A DNA stretch of 64,000 nucleotides from GCA-003244245 sp963712995 (GTDB lineage: Bacteria > Actinomycetota > Actinomycetes > Mycobacteriales > Pseudonocardiaceae). The notes beneath the pieces are model-generated. The model had not been told where the DNA came from, did not search any database, and saw nothing but the letters and a program-made list of their open reading frames with translations. Below are positions 25,670-35,679 of this stretch, one piece after another; the first letter of the stretch is position 1, and the number at the start of each line of letters is the position of its first letter. The stretch is from positions 9,298 through 73,297 of the forward strand of contig CAVQKH010000019.1 of assembly GCA_963712995.1 (NCBI GenBank). The letters are read 5' to 3'. The translations under genes were made by a program, and so were the position numbers.

Positions 25670-27582
25670 CCCCAGTTTCCGGGCTAGTTGGATCTTGATG
25701 ACTTGATCTTGGCGCATAGGTGGGTCTGACCTGTGCGAACACGGCGTGTCGGAGCGCATTCGATCTTGCAATCGTGTATGACCTAAAGGGTGGCGAGCCT
25801 GTACAAGAAGACGATCAACGGGAAGCCGTACTACTACCTGCGGGAGATGGCCCGGGTGGACGGCAAGCCCAAGATGGTCTCCGAGCGTTACCTCGGCTCG
25901 GCCGAGGACATCGCCGCCGCGATGGCCAGCACCGACGCCGCGGCGCTGCCGGAACGGACCCGCCACCGCGGGTTCGGTGATGTGGCGGCGGTGTGGGGGA
26001 TGGCCGACCGCCTGGACGTGGTCGGCCTGGTCGACGAGGTGGTCGGTGCGCGCCGATCCGACGCCGGCGCCAGTGTGGGCACCTACCTGGCGTTGGCCGC
26101 GTGCAACCGGGTGGTGGACCCGTGCTCCAAGCGGGCCTTCGCGGACTGGTGGAGGGTCACCGCCGCGGACCGCTTCACCAAGATCGGTGCTGCGGTGCTG
26201 GATCACCGCCGGTTCTGGGACGCGATGCACGCGGTCACCGACACCGAACTGGCTGAGATCGCCCACCGGCTGGCGCTGCGCATGATCGAGGTATTCGAGT
26301 TGGATGTGTCGGCGTTGGCGCTGGACATGACCAACTTCGCCACCTACATCGACACCACCAACGCCAAGGCGCCGATCGCCCAGCGGGGCAAGGCCAAGCA
26401 GAAGCGCACGGATCTACGACTGGTCGGGCTGGGTCTGGTCGTCACCCGCGACGGCGGCGTGCCGCTGGTGTCCCACGCCTACCCCGGTAACCGGCCCGAC
26501 GTCACCCAGTTCGCCACGATGATCGACCAACTGTGCACCCGCCACGCCGCGATCGCCGCCGACCGCGGCGAGGGCCAGGGCGGGCCCAGCGAGGTGACGG
26601 TGGTCTTCGACGCCGGACAGAACTCGGTCGCTAACTTCGCCCACCTGGCCACCACCGGGCTGGGTTTCGTCGGCTCGGTGCCACCCTCGGACTGCCCCGA
26701 CCTGCTCGCCCGCCCCGCCACCGACCGCGGCATCGTCGATGCGCACCGCTTCGGCGGCCTGACCGCGCTGCAGACCCGCCGCACGGTCTACGGTGCGCAG
26801 CGCCGCGTCGTGCTCACCCACTCGCCCACCCTGCACACCGCCCAGTCCCGCGGGTTCGACCAGACCCTGGCCAAGACCTGCGCGACACTCTCGGAACTGG
26901 CCGATGTCCTGGCCCGGGGCAAGACCCGCCGCAGCCGGGACAAGGTCACCACCGAGATCGAACAGATCACCAAAGACCCCTGGGTCAGGCGCGTCGTCGG
27001 CGTCAACCTGACCGGAGACACACCGCCCGAGCACCGGCTCACCTTCCACATCGACGACCAAGCCCGCACCGACCTGGAAGCCGAGGTCTTCGGCAAGCGT
27101 GTCCTGATCACCAACCGGGAGGACTGGCCGATCGCCGAGGTGGTGGCCGGCTACCGCTCCCAGTCCGAGGCCGAGTTCTCCTTCCGCCAGCTCAAAGACC
27201 CCCACGTGGTCTCCTTCAGCCCCATGCACCACTGGACCGACCACAACATCCGCGTCCACACCTTCACCTGCGTCCTGGCCCTGCAGATCGCCCACCTGAT
27301 GCGCCGCCACGCCCACCACCACGGCCTCCACATGAGCGTCCGCGAACTGCTCGACACCCTCGCCGGCATCCAGGAGACCGTGCTGATCTACCCCTCCACC
27401 GGCGGACGCCCCAAAGCCCGCCACATGCTCACCGAGACCACCCCCACTCAAGACCAACTCTTTGAGATCTTCGACCTAGCCCGGTGGGCACCCACGACTT
27501 AGGTCATACACCCAACGAACATCAACAACATCCATGACCAGCAGAAACAGCACTCAAGATCGAACTAGCCCGGAAACTGGGG
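25670..27582 (+). mobile_element. IS1634-type insertion sequence with about 29-bp inverted repeats and 4-bp target duplication
   Basis: The ends are inverted copies beginning CCCCAGTTTCCGGGCTAGTT and matching for 28 of 29 bp. CTAG flanks both sides (25666-25669 and 27583-27586). Deleting the element plus one CTAG joins the two flanking transposase pieces in frame across DLPDLVGKAGY, which independently confirms the boundaries. A second perfect 13-bp inverted repeat lies just outside the transposase gene (25774-25786 and 27499-27511), spanning its stop codon on the right. Total length is 1,913 bp. Confidence 0.85.
25790..27502 (+). CDS. IS1634 family transposase
   Basis: This 570-residue intact transposase starts at GTG 25790. 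Segments typical of the IS1634/IS4 superfamily are present: the N-terminal YYYLREMARVDGKPKMVSER, ALDMTNFATYIDTTN with a DDE aspartate, VTVVFDAGQNSVANF with the second acidic residue, and YRSQSEAEFSFRQLKDP, the Y-(2)-R-(3)-E-(6)-K signature of the IS4 group. All catalytic positions look intact, so the element may still be active, unlike the other mobile elements here. The stop codon lies within the right subterminal inverted repeat. Confidence 0.9.
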   Translation: MASLYKKTINGKPYYYLREMARVDGKPKMVSERYLGSAEDIAAAMASTDAAALPERTRHRGFGDVAAVWGMADRLDVVGLVDEVVGARRSDAGASVGTYLALAACNRVVDPCSKRAFADWWRVTAADRFTKIGAAVLDHRRFWDAMHAVTDTELAEIAHRLALRMIEVFELDVSALALDMTNFATYIDTTNAKAPIAQRGKAKQKRTDLRLVGLGLVVTRDGGVPLVSHAYPGNRPDVTQFATMIDQLCTRHAAIAADRGEGQGGPSEVTVVFDAGQNSVANFAHLATTGLGFVGSVPPSDCPDLLARPATDRGIVDAHRFGGLTALQTRRTVYGAQRRVVLTHSPTLHTAQSRGFDQTLAKTCATLSELADVLARGKTRRSRDKVTTEIEQITKDPWVRRVVGVNLTGDTPPEHRLTFHIDDQARTDLEAEVFGKRVLITNREDWPIAEVVAGYRSQSEAEFSFRQLKDPHVVSFSPMHHWTDHNIRVHTFTCVLALQIAHLMRRHAHHHGLHMSVRELLDTLAGIQETVLIYPSTGGRPKARHMLTETTPTQDQLFEIFDLARWAPTT

Positions 27583-27586
27583 CTAG

Positions 27587-28149
27587 GTCGGGCAGGTCGA
27601 GGGCGATGAGGTCGGGCACCAGCAGCAACAGTCCGGCCTTGCTGGTGTCGCACCTGCCCGGCCAGGTAGCGAAGTCCAGTGCGGCGGTCTTGGGTAGCCG
27701 GGTGTCGCGGCCGGGGGTGGCCACCGCGGTGCTGGCCGCCTCGGCTGGGTGGCGCAGCAGCCGCCCGAATCCTTCCTCGGCGAGGATCTCACCACGCTGG
27801 TGCGGTTCAGTGGGGTGCCTTCGGCGCCCAGGCGCGCGGAGATCTCATAGGTCGACAATCCGTCCCGGCGTAGTTCGATCACCCTGCCGCGGGCGCGGTC
27901 TTTGGCCGGGGCCACCCCCGGTGGCGGTCCGGGTTTGCGGGGCGGGGCGAAGAGCTCCAACTTCCCGGCCCGGTACTCGCGCACCAGGTTCACCATCGCC
28001 CACCGGGTGTAGCCGAAGCGTTCCCCGGCCTGGGCGTGGGTCAGGCCCTCGACGAAGAACCCGCGCAGAGCCTCGTAGCGGCGCTGGTTGACCTGCTCCG
28101 GCGCGGTGAAGAACTCCCGCCCGTCACATTGCGTCGATTTGGCTGCCAT
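27587..28149 (-). pseudogene. DDE-type transposase relic, 5' portion
   Basis: ATG 28149 begins MAAKSTQCDGREFFTAPEQV. A helix-turn-helix-like segment (GLTHAQAGERFGYTRWAMVN) and RVIELRRDGLSTYEISARLG follow. At about 27795 one base is lost, and the frame EILAEEGFGRLL continues through KAGLLLLVPDLIALDLPDL to the IS1634 insertion point. The 3' part is at 24470-25665. The stretch before the ATG (to 28200) is non-coding. Confidence 0.8.
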
Positions 28150-28614
28150 GGCGCCGTTATATCAGGCACATCACGCATCGCGTGGACCTCCGTGCGGCCG
28201 GAACCGGCCGGTTCACGGTAGACTCCTTAGCATTTAACCTGGTCAGAGGCAGGTATCGGCGCCCCGCCCGCTATGGTCACGACACCATAACGAATATCAT
28301 ACCTGTGATTCGGCAGTCTGATCACAACAAGGTACCCGGACGGATCGCGATCAATGCAGCTACGTTCCCCAAGCTCAACGTCCTTGACCCGCGGCTGGAA
28401 CATGCCCCCAGCCGCTGGGGTTGCGCCGGATGAGCTGCGCGGAAATCCGCGCTAAGCGCTGAGGAGAGGAAGCGGCGCGGGCTGCAACGGTTGTTGACTC
28501 TGCACCGTCATCTCCTCGGGCGTGACTGGCACGAGGGGCGATCAGATGCTGCGGGTGACTGGTGTGACAGATTGACGCAGCTCAGCCAACCCACGTCACC
28601 ACGGGAAGTGATCG
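28150..28614. other. Intergenic region between transposase relic and TIR-WD40 relic
   Basis: About 465 bp without a recognisable gene. The sequence is less GC-rich around 28210-28330 than its surroundings, as expected for a promoter region or element end. No inverted repeat or promoter was identified with confidence. Confidence 0.4.
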
Positions 28615-31550
28615 ATGGAGCCCACCGGAAAGCAGCCCCCGGAACCGCCACGCTGCAGCCTGCCGAGAACTCTGTTCGCCTGGAAGCACACGCTTCTGCC
28701 CAGACCCGCATCAACCAGGCCGCCGGGGACGTGCACCTGTCCTATCAGGCCGGTGCTCGTGGTGCGACGTCGGGATATGACGTGTTCATCTCCTACAGCC
28801 ACACCCTGGATGGTGCGGTCGCGCAGGCGCTGCAGACTGGGTTGGAGCGGTTTGCCAAACCCTGGTATCGACCGCGGGCTCACGGGTCTTCCGGGACACC
28901 ACGAATTTGTCTGCCAACCCAGGTCTGTGGTCCTCCATCAAGGCGGCGTTAGCCTCCTCGGCCTGGCTGGCGCTGATGGCCTCACCGAAGGCAGCACGAT
29001 CACAGTGGGTTAACCGCGAGGTCGCGTGGTGGATGGCGAACAAGTCACCGCAACGGTTGCTCGTGGTACTCACCGAGGGCGAGTTCGGCTGGGCCGACGA
29101 CGCCGGACATGGTGATGGAGCGAATGCGGCCCTGCCACCTGCGCTGCGCGGTGCCTTCGTCGAGGAACCTCGCTGGGTAGACCTGCGCCGGTTGCACACC
29201 CTGGACCAGGTGGACCAGTCCAACCCCTGGTTGCGGGAATGCGTGGCCGACGTCGCCGCGGCTGTGCGTGAGGTTCCCAAGGATGACCTGGTGGGTGAGC
29301 ACATGCGCCAACACCGCCGCACTATGCGGCTGGCTCGGGGTGGCGCCACCGCCTTAGCGGTGCTGTTAATTGCGGCACTCGTGGCTGCGGGCGTCGCCTT
29401 CCAACAAAGCGCCACTGCGCAGAGGGAACGCGACACCGCCGTCTTCAACCAGACCACCGCGCAAGCGGACCGACTGCGCAGCACTGACGCGTCCCTCGCG
29501 GCGCAACTCGATCTCACTGCCTACCGCATGCGACCGACTCCGGACCTTTACACGGCGCTTGTCACCACGGGGAATGCCGCCTTGTCCACCCCGCTGGCCG
29601 GCCACACCGACGCCGTTGGTGTGGCCGTGTTCAGCCTGGATGGATACATCCTGGCCACCGGCAGCGCCGACCAGACCGTGCGGTTGTGGAACGTGGCCGA
29701 CCCGACCCACCCCACCTCGCTGGGCCAGCCCCTGACGGCCACAAATGGTGTCAACGCGTTGCGTTTAGCCCCGATGGGTGCACTTGGCCAGCGCTAGCAA
29801 CGACCGGACCGTGCGGTTGTGGAATGTGACCGACCCGACCCACCCCACCCCCCTCGGCGTCATCGACCACACCAATGGGTCAACGAGGTGGCGTTTAGTC
29901 CCGACGGGCACACCCTGGCCAGCGGCAGCGTCGATGGGACTGTTCGGTTGTGGAATGTGACCGACCTGGCTCACCCCACTCCCTTAGGCTTCATCGACCA
30001 CACCAACTGGGTCGGCGCCATGGCCTTCAGCCCTGACGGGCACATCTTGGCCAGCGGCGGTGGCGACCAAACCGTTCGGTTGTGGGATGTCACCGACCCA
30101 GCCCACCCCATCGCGCTGGGCCCACCCCTAACCGGCCACGCCAACTGGATCAGCGTGGTGGCATTCAGTCCGATGGGCGCACTCTGGCTAGCAGCAGCTA
30201 TGACCAGACCGTGCGGTTGTGGAATGTGACCGACCCGACCCACCCCACCCCCCTGGGTCAGCCTTTGACCGGCCACACCAACTGGGCCGGTGCGGTGGCG
30301 TTCAGCCCCGACGGGCACACGCTGGCCAGCGGCAGCGACGACCGGACCATGCGGTTGTGGAACGTGACCGACCCGACCCACCCCACCCCCCTGGGTCAGC
30401 CTTGAACCGGCCACATCAATACGTCGCCACGTTAGGTCAGCCCTGCTCGGCCCACCCTTGTCGGCGGGCAGCCGCCATACAGCCCGGTTGTGGGATATTC
30501 CCTCCGCGCTTCTGACCGGCCACACCGACTTGGTCAGTGCGGTGGCGTTTAGTCCTGATGGGCGCACCCTGGCCAGCGGCAGCGGCGATCGGACCGTGCG
30601 GTTGTGGAATGTGACCGACCCAGCACGCCCCATCGCGCTGGGCCCACCCCTGACCGGCCACACCAACTACGTCTACGCGGTGGTGTTCAGCCCTGATGGG
30701 ACACCCTGGCCAGCGGCAGTGAGGGATCAGACCGTGCGGTTGTGGAATGTGACCGACCCAGCACGCCCCATCGCGCTGGGCCCACCCCTGACCGGCCACA
30801 CCAACTACGTCAAGGCGGTGGCGTTCAGCCCTGATGGGCACACCCTGGCCAGCGGCAGTGACGATCGGACCGTGCGGTTGTGGAATGTGACCGACCCAGC
30901 ACACCCCATCGCGCTGGGCCCACCCCTGACCGGCCACACCAACTCCGTTGTCTCGGTGGCGTTTAGTCCTGATGGGCGCACCCTGGCCAGCGGCAGCGGC
31001 GATCGGACCGTGCGGTTGTGGAATGTGACCGACCCAGCACACCCCATCGCGCTGGGCCCACCCCTGATTGGCCACACCAACTGGATCGAGGCGGTGGTGT
31101 TCAGTCCTGATGGGCGCACCCTGGCCAGCGCTAGTTTCGACCAGATCGTGCGGTTGTGGAATGTGACCGACCCAGCACGCCCCATCGCGCTGGGCCCACC
31201 CCTGACCGGCCACACCAACGGGTCACAGCGTTGGCGTTTAGTCCTGATGGGCGCACCCTGGCCAGCGCCAGCGTTGACCAAACCGTGCGGTTCTGGAACG
31301 TGGCGGACCCGGCTCGCCCCACGCTGCTAGGTCAACCCCTGATTGGCCACGCCAGGCAGATCACAGCGGTGGCTTTCAGTCCTGATCCGCACACGGTGGA
31401 CAGTCCGGTGGCGACCGGACGGTTCGGCTGTGGGGAATGAACGTCGACCAAGCAATCCAGCGGATCTGCGCCACCACAAACACCATCACCCGCGCGGAAT
31501 GGAAGCAGTACGTTTCGCCGGACCTACCCTATCGTCCGCCCTGCCCATGA
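28615..31550 (+). pseudogene. TIR-transmembrane-WD40 repeat protein gene, multiply frameshifted
   Basis: Reading across frames gives an N-terminal MEPTGKQPPEPP, a TIR domain (YDVFISYSHTLDGAVAQALQ, then RSQWVNREVAWWMANKS with the catalytic-type Glu), a membrane helix (ALAVLLIAALVAAGVAF) and about 14 WD40 blades. The conserved tail begins DQAIQRICATTNTITRAEW and ends at TGA 31550. This is a known actinobacterial design, with a cytoplasmic TIR domain and a propeller across the membrane. Frame changes occur after codon 10, inside the TIR domain at about 28890, and in at least five blades. As written, no long product can be made. The longest unbroken piece is 296 codons (28907-29797). Confidence 0.85.
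29587..31440 (+). repeat. WD40 repeat array, about 14 units of 138 bp
   Basis: Each unit encodes about 46 residues of the form LTGHTN..., VAFSPDGRTLASGS, DRTVRLWNVTDPAHP. The CTGACC/CTGATT landmarks at 30650, 30788, 30926, 31064 and 31202 are exactly 138 bp apart; the next, at 31339, is one short. Unit 7 (about 30396-30510) is badly degraded. Several units carry a single-base indel at the same place, the SPDGRTLAS loop codons. Confidence 0.85.
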
Positions 31551-31635
31551 TGTGCTCCAGCTGTGACGGGTTCAGACTGGACCGTCGTCGGGCGTCGGGT
31601 CAGCCTGCTGGAGACGATAGTGGTTCGGGACGTCA

Positions 31636-32198
31636 GTGATGAGATATTCGCACCTGTCAGCTGGTGCCATACTCCGTGGTGATCTGGGGACGACCGAGCC
31701 CAGCCGCACCGCGTTGGGCGAGCAAATCCGAGCGGGGACTGACACCGACCGGGGCATGGCCTTGGCATGCTTGGTCGCGGGCGACCGCCATCATCACCTC
31801 GCCGCCGAGATCCTTCCCGACCTGCGAGCAGGCAAGGTGGTGGTCTGACGATCGCTACCTTCCTTCATCCCTTTTCCTGCAAGTCATCGATGGACTCGAA
31901 TCTGACACCATCTGGCGCCTAAACGCCGGCGTCTACGTTCCGGACGGCGCGGTGCTGCTCAACGCGGACCCTCCGTGATCGCCGAGCGGCTGCGCCAGCG
32001 CGGGGCGCACGGCCGATTCGAGCGCCAGCCTGGCGGCAGTCGCGCAGAGTCTGACCGCTACATCGCGTCGCCGCCGAGCTCTGCACCGCCGGATGGTCGG
32101 TGATGGCACTGGACTGCACCCTCCGGCGTCCGCAGGCCATCGCGATGATGATCGCGGTCCCTGTCATGCACAGTTACCGGGAGCGAAGCCAAGCATGA
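31636..32198 (+). pseudogene. Thymidylate-kinase-like gene relic
   Basis: The frame from 31636 reads TTEPSRTALGEQIRAGTDTD then RGMALACLVAGDRHHHLAAE. After a frameshift at about 31845 it gives SDDRYLPSSLFLQVIDGLES. After another it gives VIAERLRQRGAHGRFERQ, ending with VMALDCTLRRPQAIAMMIAV at TGA 32196-32198. EPS, the DRYLPSSLxLQ motif and the lid arginines are those of dTMP kinase-like P-loop kinases. The N-terminal P-loop (GxxGxGKS/T) is not found. The stop overlaps the next gene's ATG, so both were once one operon. Confidence 0.7.
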
Positions 32199-32841
32199 CC
32201 GAGCTGAGCCTGTTAACCCTCAATATCGCCAACCCCTCACCCGAGCGCGCCGAACGCCAACTGGGCTGGTTGGCCGCGCGGGATGAGGACGTTCTCGTGC
32301 TCATTGAGACAAGGACAGCGCCGGCTGCCGGTTACTCGCCGATGCCTTCAGCGTTGCTGGCTACCACGTTAGCTATCCCAAGCCCGACCACGGCGACTAT
32401 GGCGTGATGATTGTCAGTCGGATCCAGGCCCACCCCGATTACTTCGGTGACCGAGTCGGCTACCTGGTCTCCCGGGCTGCTGCGATCACCCTGCCAACGG
32501 CCCACGGGCCAATTCACGTCATCGGCGCTTACGTCCCTTCCCGCGATGCCAGCGTCGAGAAAACCGAACGGAAAAGGAAATGGCTAGCCGCCTGCACCGC
32601 CGCGCTCGCTAGCCCTGACCACTCGCAGCCCACGATCTTCCTCGGTGATCTCAACGTCATCGAACCCGACCACCAACCGCGCTACAGATTCTTCGCGCCG
32701 TTCGAATACGCCTTCTACCGGCAACTCACCGACGACTCCGGCCTCATCGACTCCCCGCGCCATCACCACGAAGCCGGACTCCTTGTGCTGTCACCGCGGC
32801 GGGGTTCGCGATCACCCGCCACCAAGCGGCCTCCGCCGGAC
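32195..32841 (+). pseudogene. Endonuclease/exonuclease/phosphatase (EEP) family relic
   Basis: ATG 32195 begins MTELSLLTLNIANPSPERAE (N of the first EEP motif), then VLVLIETR with the metal-binding Glu. At about 32320 the frame changes to YGVMIVSRIQAHPDYFGDRV, GPIHVIGAYVPSRDASVEKT and IFLGDLNVIEPDH (the D-x-N motif). The C-terminal motifs with the final Asp-His are missing because the gene is cut by the ISAs1-type element at 32841. It overlaps the thymidylate-kinase relic by 4 bp. Confidence 0.75.
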
Positions 32842-34493
32842 CAGGGTGTTGCGCAAAGTCGTTTCTGCTGGTCATGACGCGTTTTGCGGGGTTCGACGCA
32901 GGTCAGGATGGTGAAGAGCAGGTGTGGGTTGTTGCGGATCTTCCGGATGGTGGCGGCGATCCGGGTGTAGCCGGCTTGCCGGATGAGACCGATCGCCAGG
33001 TTACGGAGCGTGGCCATCAGCGCGGAACCTGGAGGCTGTTCGGACCTGGGAGGCATCCTCACGGAACGTGACATCACGCACCCAGTGGATCTTGTTTTCG
33101 ATCGACCAGTGCCCGCGGACATAGCCGGCCAGGTGCTCGGGTGCGGCCTCGCGGGCCGACGAGGCTGGTGACCCCGAGGACGGCGACGGCGGTACGGATC
33201 TGCACCTTCTTGTAGCGGCGGGAGCCTTTGGCGCGTTTGCGGACGGTGCGGGTGGTGTAGCGCTCGAGCAGGAACACCTGCGCGCGCAGGCGGGGAACCC
33301 GAGGTCGGCGGGGGCGTCCAGCACCCGGATGGTGCGCTTCTCGCGCCGGCCGTGCCCGGTCTCGAGGGTCTGGTGGGCGAGATCGGTACGTTGGCCCAGT
33401 CCAGGGCGTCGATCTGGTCGAAGAGCTTCCTCGTGTTCTCCTTGACGGTCATCACGTAGTGCGCGAACAGCTCGCCGGTGAGTCAGCCGGGCGTGGGCGC
33501 GGACGGTGTGCGCCGGCGTCCATGGTGAACACGCAGCCGCCGACCCCGCCGTACCCGCTGGGCCAGGCCGCGCAGCAGCGGCGCGAACTCGGGGACTTCG
33601 TTGGTCTTGGCCCCGACCAGCCGTTCGGCGATCACCACCGACTCGCCGTGGGTGGCCGCGGCGAGCAGGTAGGGCATCCTCCCGTCCGGGCCGATCGCGC
33701 CGCGCACCGCTTTGCCGTCCACCGCGATCGCCGGCGCCAGTACCGGCCCGCTGATCGGGAAGGTGACCGGCTCGACGCCGGCCTTGCGCCCGAGATAGCC
33801 ACCCACCTCATCGGCCACCCCCTGGGCGCCCAGCGCACCCAGGACCCGCTCGATGGTGCCGGGATGCTGTGGCCTGTACCGGCCATCAGGGCCCCTGCCG
33901 GGCGCCCAGCTGGGCCAGGACCTCCTGGTGCGGCCGAAAACCAGTCCGTGATGTCCGTCAAGATCACCTGCCCCGCGAGCACCGCCGCCAGACACAACCC
34001 CAAGATCGTCGGCAGAGAGTGGCGAATCCCGCGCCGACACCGCGGATCACCGATCGCGGCGAAACACTCCAGCACACCGCCACCACCACCGGCCCGGGCC
34101 AGCACGCCCGCCCGTTCCACCACGACCGCCACCGCGGCCTCCCCGGGCGAACCAGCCTGCGAAGAACTGACAGACTCAACGCGCAACGGAGCCCACCAAC
34201 CGGACAAAGGGGACATAGACAATCCCTGTCCTAGCGGGGCTCCGTTGCCTCTACCCCCGCCGACACGCCGCGGTGACCGCATCGTGATCATCACCAAGGT
34301 CACCAACCACCCGCACCCCCGGACGCTATCCCCACGCCAGCCGAGACGATCCCCTCACCAACCGCCACCAAACCTCAAGCGGTTGGACACCCCCTCACTC
34401 AACCCAACAGCACCCAGCCCCTACTCAAGCCAACCTCGCCAACACCCTCAAACCACCCCTGAACTGGGCATACGACTTTGCGCAGCGCCCTGG
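32841..34493 (-). mobile_element. ISAs1 family insertion sequence, decayed
   Basis: The ends are inverted copies: CCAGGGTGTTGCGCAAAGTC at 32841 and, on the other strand from 34493, CCAGGGCGCTGCGCAAAGTC, with similarity continuing a few bases. Length is 1,653 bp. No obvious target duplication flanks it, so sequence may have been lost on one side. It truncates the EEP gene. The internal transposase gene is broken. Confidence 0.75.
32860..34216 (-). pseudogene. ISAs1 family transposase, frameshifted
   Basis: Reading minus from ATG 34216: LECFAAIGDPRCRRGIRHSL and LAAVLAGQVILTDITDWFSA, then in another frame FPISGPVLAPAIAVDGKAVR and ESVVIAERLVGAKTNEVPEF. It continues with KENTRKLFDQIDALDWANVP, then GYVRGHWSIENKIHWVRDVT and MATLRNLAIGLIRQAGYTRI. 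These are the DGKAxR and H-W-x-IEN-x-x-HWVxDVxFxED signatures of ISAs1. At least four frame changes are needed. The C-terminal end is not sharply defined. Confidence 0.8.
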
Positions 34494-34751
34494 TGTACCA
34501 GACGGCCCGCTTTCTGCGTAACAATGTCGACAGGCGAGCTGACATCGAGAAGTTAGCTCACACCACAGAAACGATGCCCGCACGACGACCTCCCCGCGTT
34601 GGCCACCACGTCAAGGTCAGTCTGACCGAGTGCACCACCAGGCGATGGAGTGCCGTGACCGCACGGACTACCGAGATGCAGGCGATCGGGCGGCACCTGG
34701 CAAGCGAACCTCGCCGGGAGCCGGCAACCTGCTTGGAGTAAGAATGGCGCG

Positions 34752-34991
34752 GTGAGTGAGCTGGTAAGCATCGAGACCAGGGTCGGCCGCAACATCGAGG
34801 CACTCTACGGCTTGATCGAGGAATTCGCAGGCCGGACCAGAGTGAGCTTCGCCAAGGTCAACCAGCGACTCGATGATCTGGAAGGCAGGTTCGACAGCCT
34901 CGAAAGCAGATTCGACGGCCTTGAAGGCAAGGTCGACGGCCTCGCCGGTCAGCTTGGTGAGGTGTTGGAATTGCTGCGTAAGCAGAGTTGA
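34752..34991 (+). CDS. Small coiled-coil protein
   Basis: This 79-residue protein starts at GTG 34752. From about residue 38 it shows a clean heptad pattern: LDDLEGRFDSLESRFDG then LEGKVDGLAGQLGEVLELL, with Leu/Phe/Val at a/d positions and charged residues between. It is acidic, has no membrane segment, and ends in a basic RKQS. It lies antisense to the lost 3' end of the decayed vapC at 34.9-35.0 kb. No family is recognised. A homo-oligomeric coiled coil is the only structural prediction. Codon use is regular, which supports a real gene. Confidence 0.5.
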   Translation: MSELVSIETRVGRNIEALYGLIEEFAGRTRVSFAKVNQRLDDLEGRFDSLESRFDGLEGKVDGLAGQLGEVLELLRKQS

Positions 34992-35019
34992 AGGGCGGCG
35001 CTCTTGAGGCGCGGCCACT

Positions 35020-35326
35020 TCATTGCCCGCCACCGAGCCCTTGCCGTACCGGCGCCATGCGCTGAGCGCGCGGTCCGCGGCGTCGATGTCGACGTCCACG
35101 ACCTCGATGCCGGCGTCGCGCAGGAACCGGCTGATCGCGTCCGCCCCAGCCGGACCCAGCCGGACTCAATGACGATGCCCAGCTCCACGCGGCTGGCTGC
35201 CGACATCAGCCGAGCGGCGGCACTGTCCAGGTAACAAACGAGATCGTCGCTACCGGGCTCACTGAGGACGACCGCTACCGCCGCTGATGTATCGACGATC
35301 ACTGCCCGCGCCGCCGGCGCAGTCAC
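35020..35326 (-). pseudogene. VapC-like PIN toxin, frameshifted and truncated
   Basis: ATG 35326 gives VIVDTSAAVAVVLSEPGSDD with the first PIN Asp, then RLMSAASRVELGIVIESGWV with the second acidic residue. At about 35160 the frame breaks; the correct continuation, DAGIEVVDVDIDAADRALSA, lies in another frame and reaches WRRYGKGS. The usual C-terminal D-C-x-AYA motif is missing. The start overlaps the stop of the VapB-like gene (ATGA). The toxin is almost certainly inactive while the antitoxin frame is intact. Confidence 0.75.
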
Positions 35327-35574
35327 GCAGGTAAGCCATTGTCGTCATAGCCAAGAATCTCATCGGGAGCCCGCGGGTCGAGAACGGGCAGCTTCGCCAC
35401 GTCAGACTGGAGCCTGCGCAGCCGCACGCTCATCCGCGGGCCCCGGCGCGCGTACTCACGCGCGAGCCGTTCCTGGAGCGCGATCACGACGGCCTCGGTG
35501 AGAGACTCGCCGGTCTCGGCCACCCGCTCCCGCGCGAGGTGGTCCACCTCATCGCTCTTGATGCTCAATGCCAT
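35323..35574 (-). CDS. VapB-like antitoxin (PSK/Rv0623 type)
   Basis: This 83-residue protein starts MALSIKSDEVDHLARERVAE, then TGESLTEAVVIALQERLARE, matching the N-terminal DNA-binding part of VapB antitoxins of the Rv0623/PSK-transcription-factor type. The C-terminal tail LPVLDPRAPDEILGYDDNGL is the toxin-binding portion. It overlaps the vapC start. Because the toxin is broken, the antitoxin may persist as an orphan regulator or simply be decaying. Confidence 0.8.
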   Translation of the reverse strand: MALSIKSDEVDHLARERVAETGESLTEAVVIALQERLAREYARRGPRMSVRLRRLQSDVAKLPVLDPRAPDEILGYDDNGLPA

Positions 35575-35679
35575 GGCAGAAGTATGAAATCAGAGGTGGT
35601 GTTCCGTCACAAACTCTCAACCACCTTGGGTCTCCGGACACACCGGGACGGTTCAGCGCAAGACCTTGCACCACAGACG

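Noticed and set aside
29587..31440. Possible CRISPR array (regular repeats)
   Set aside because: The repeats are 138 bp, contiguous, and encode WD40 blades; there are no short repeats with unique spacers.
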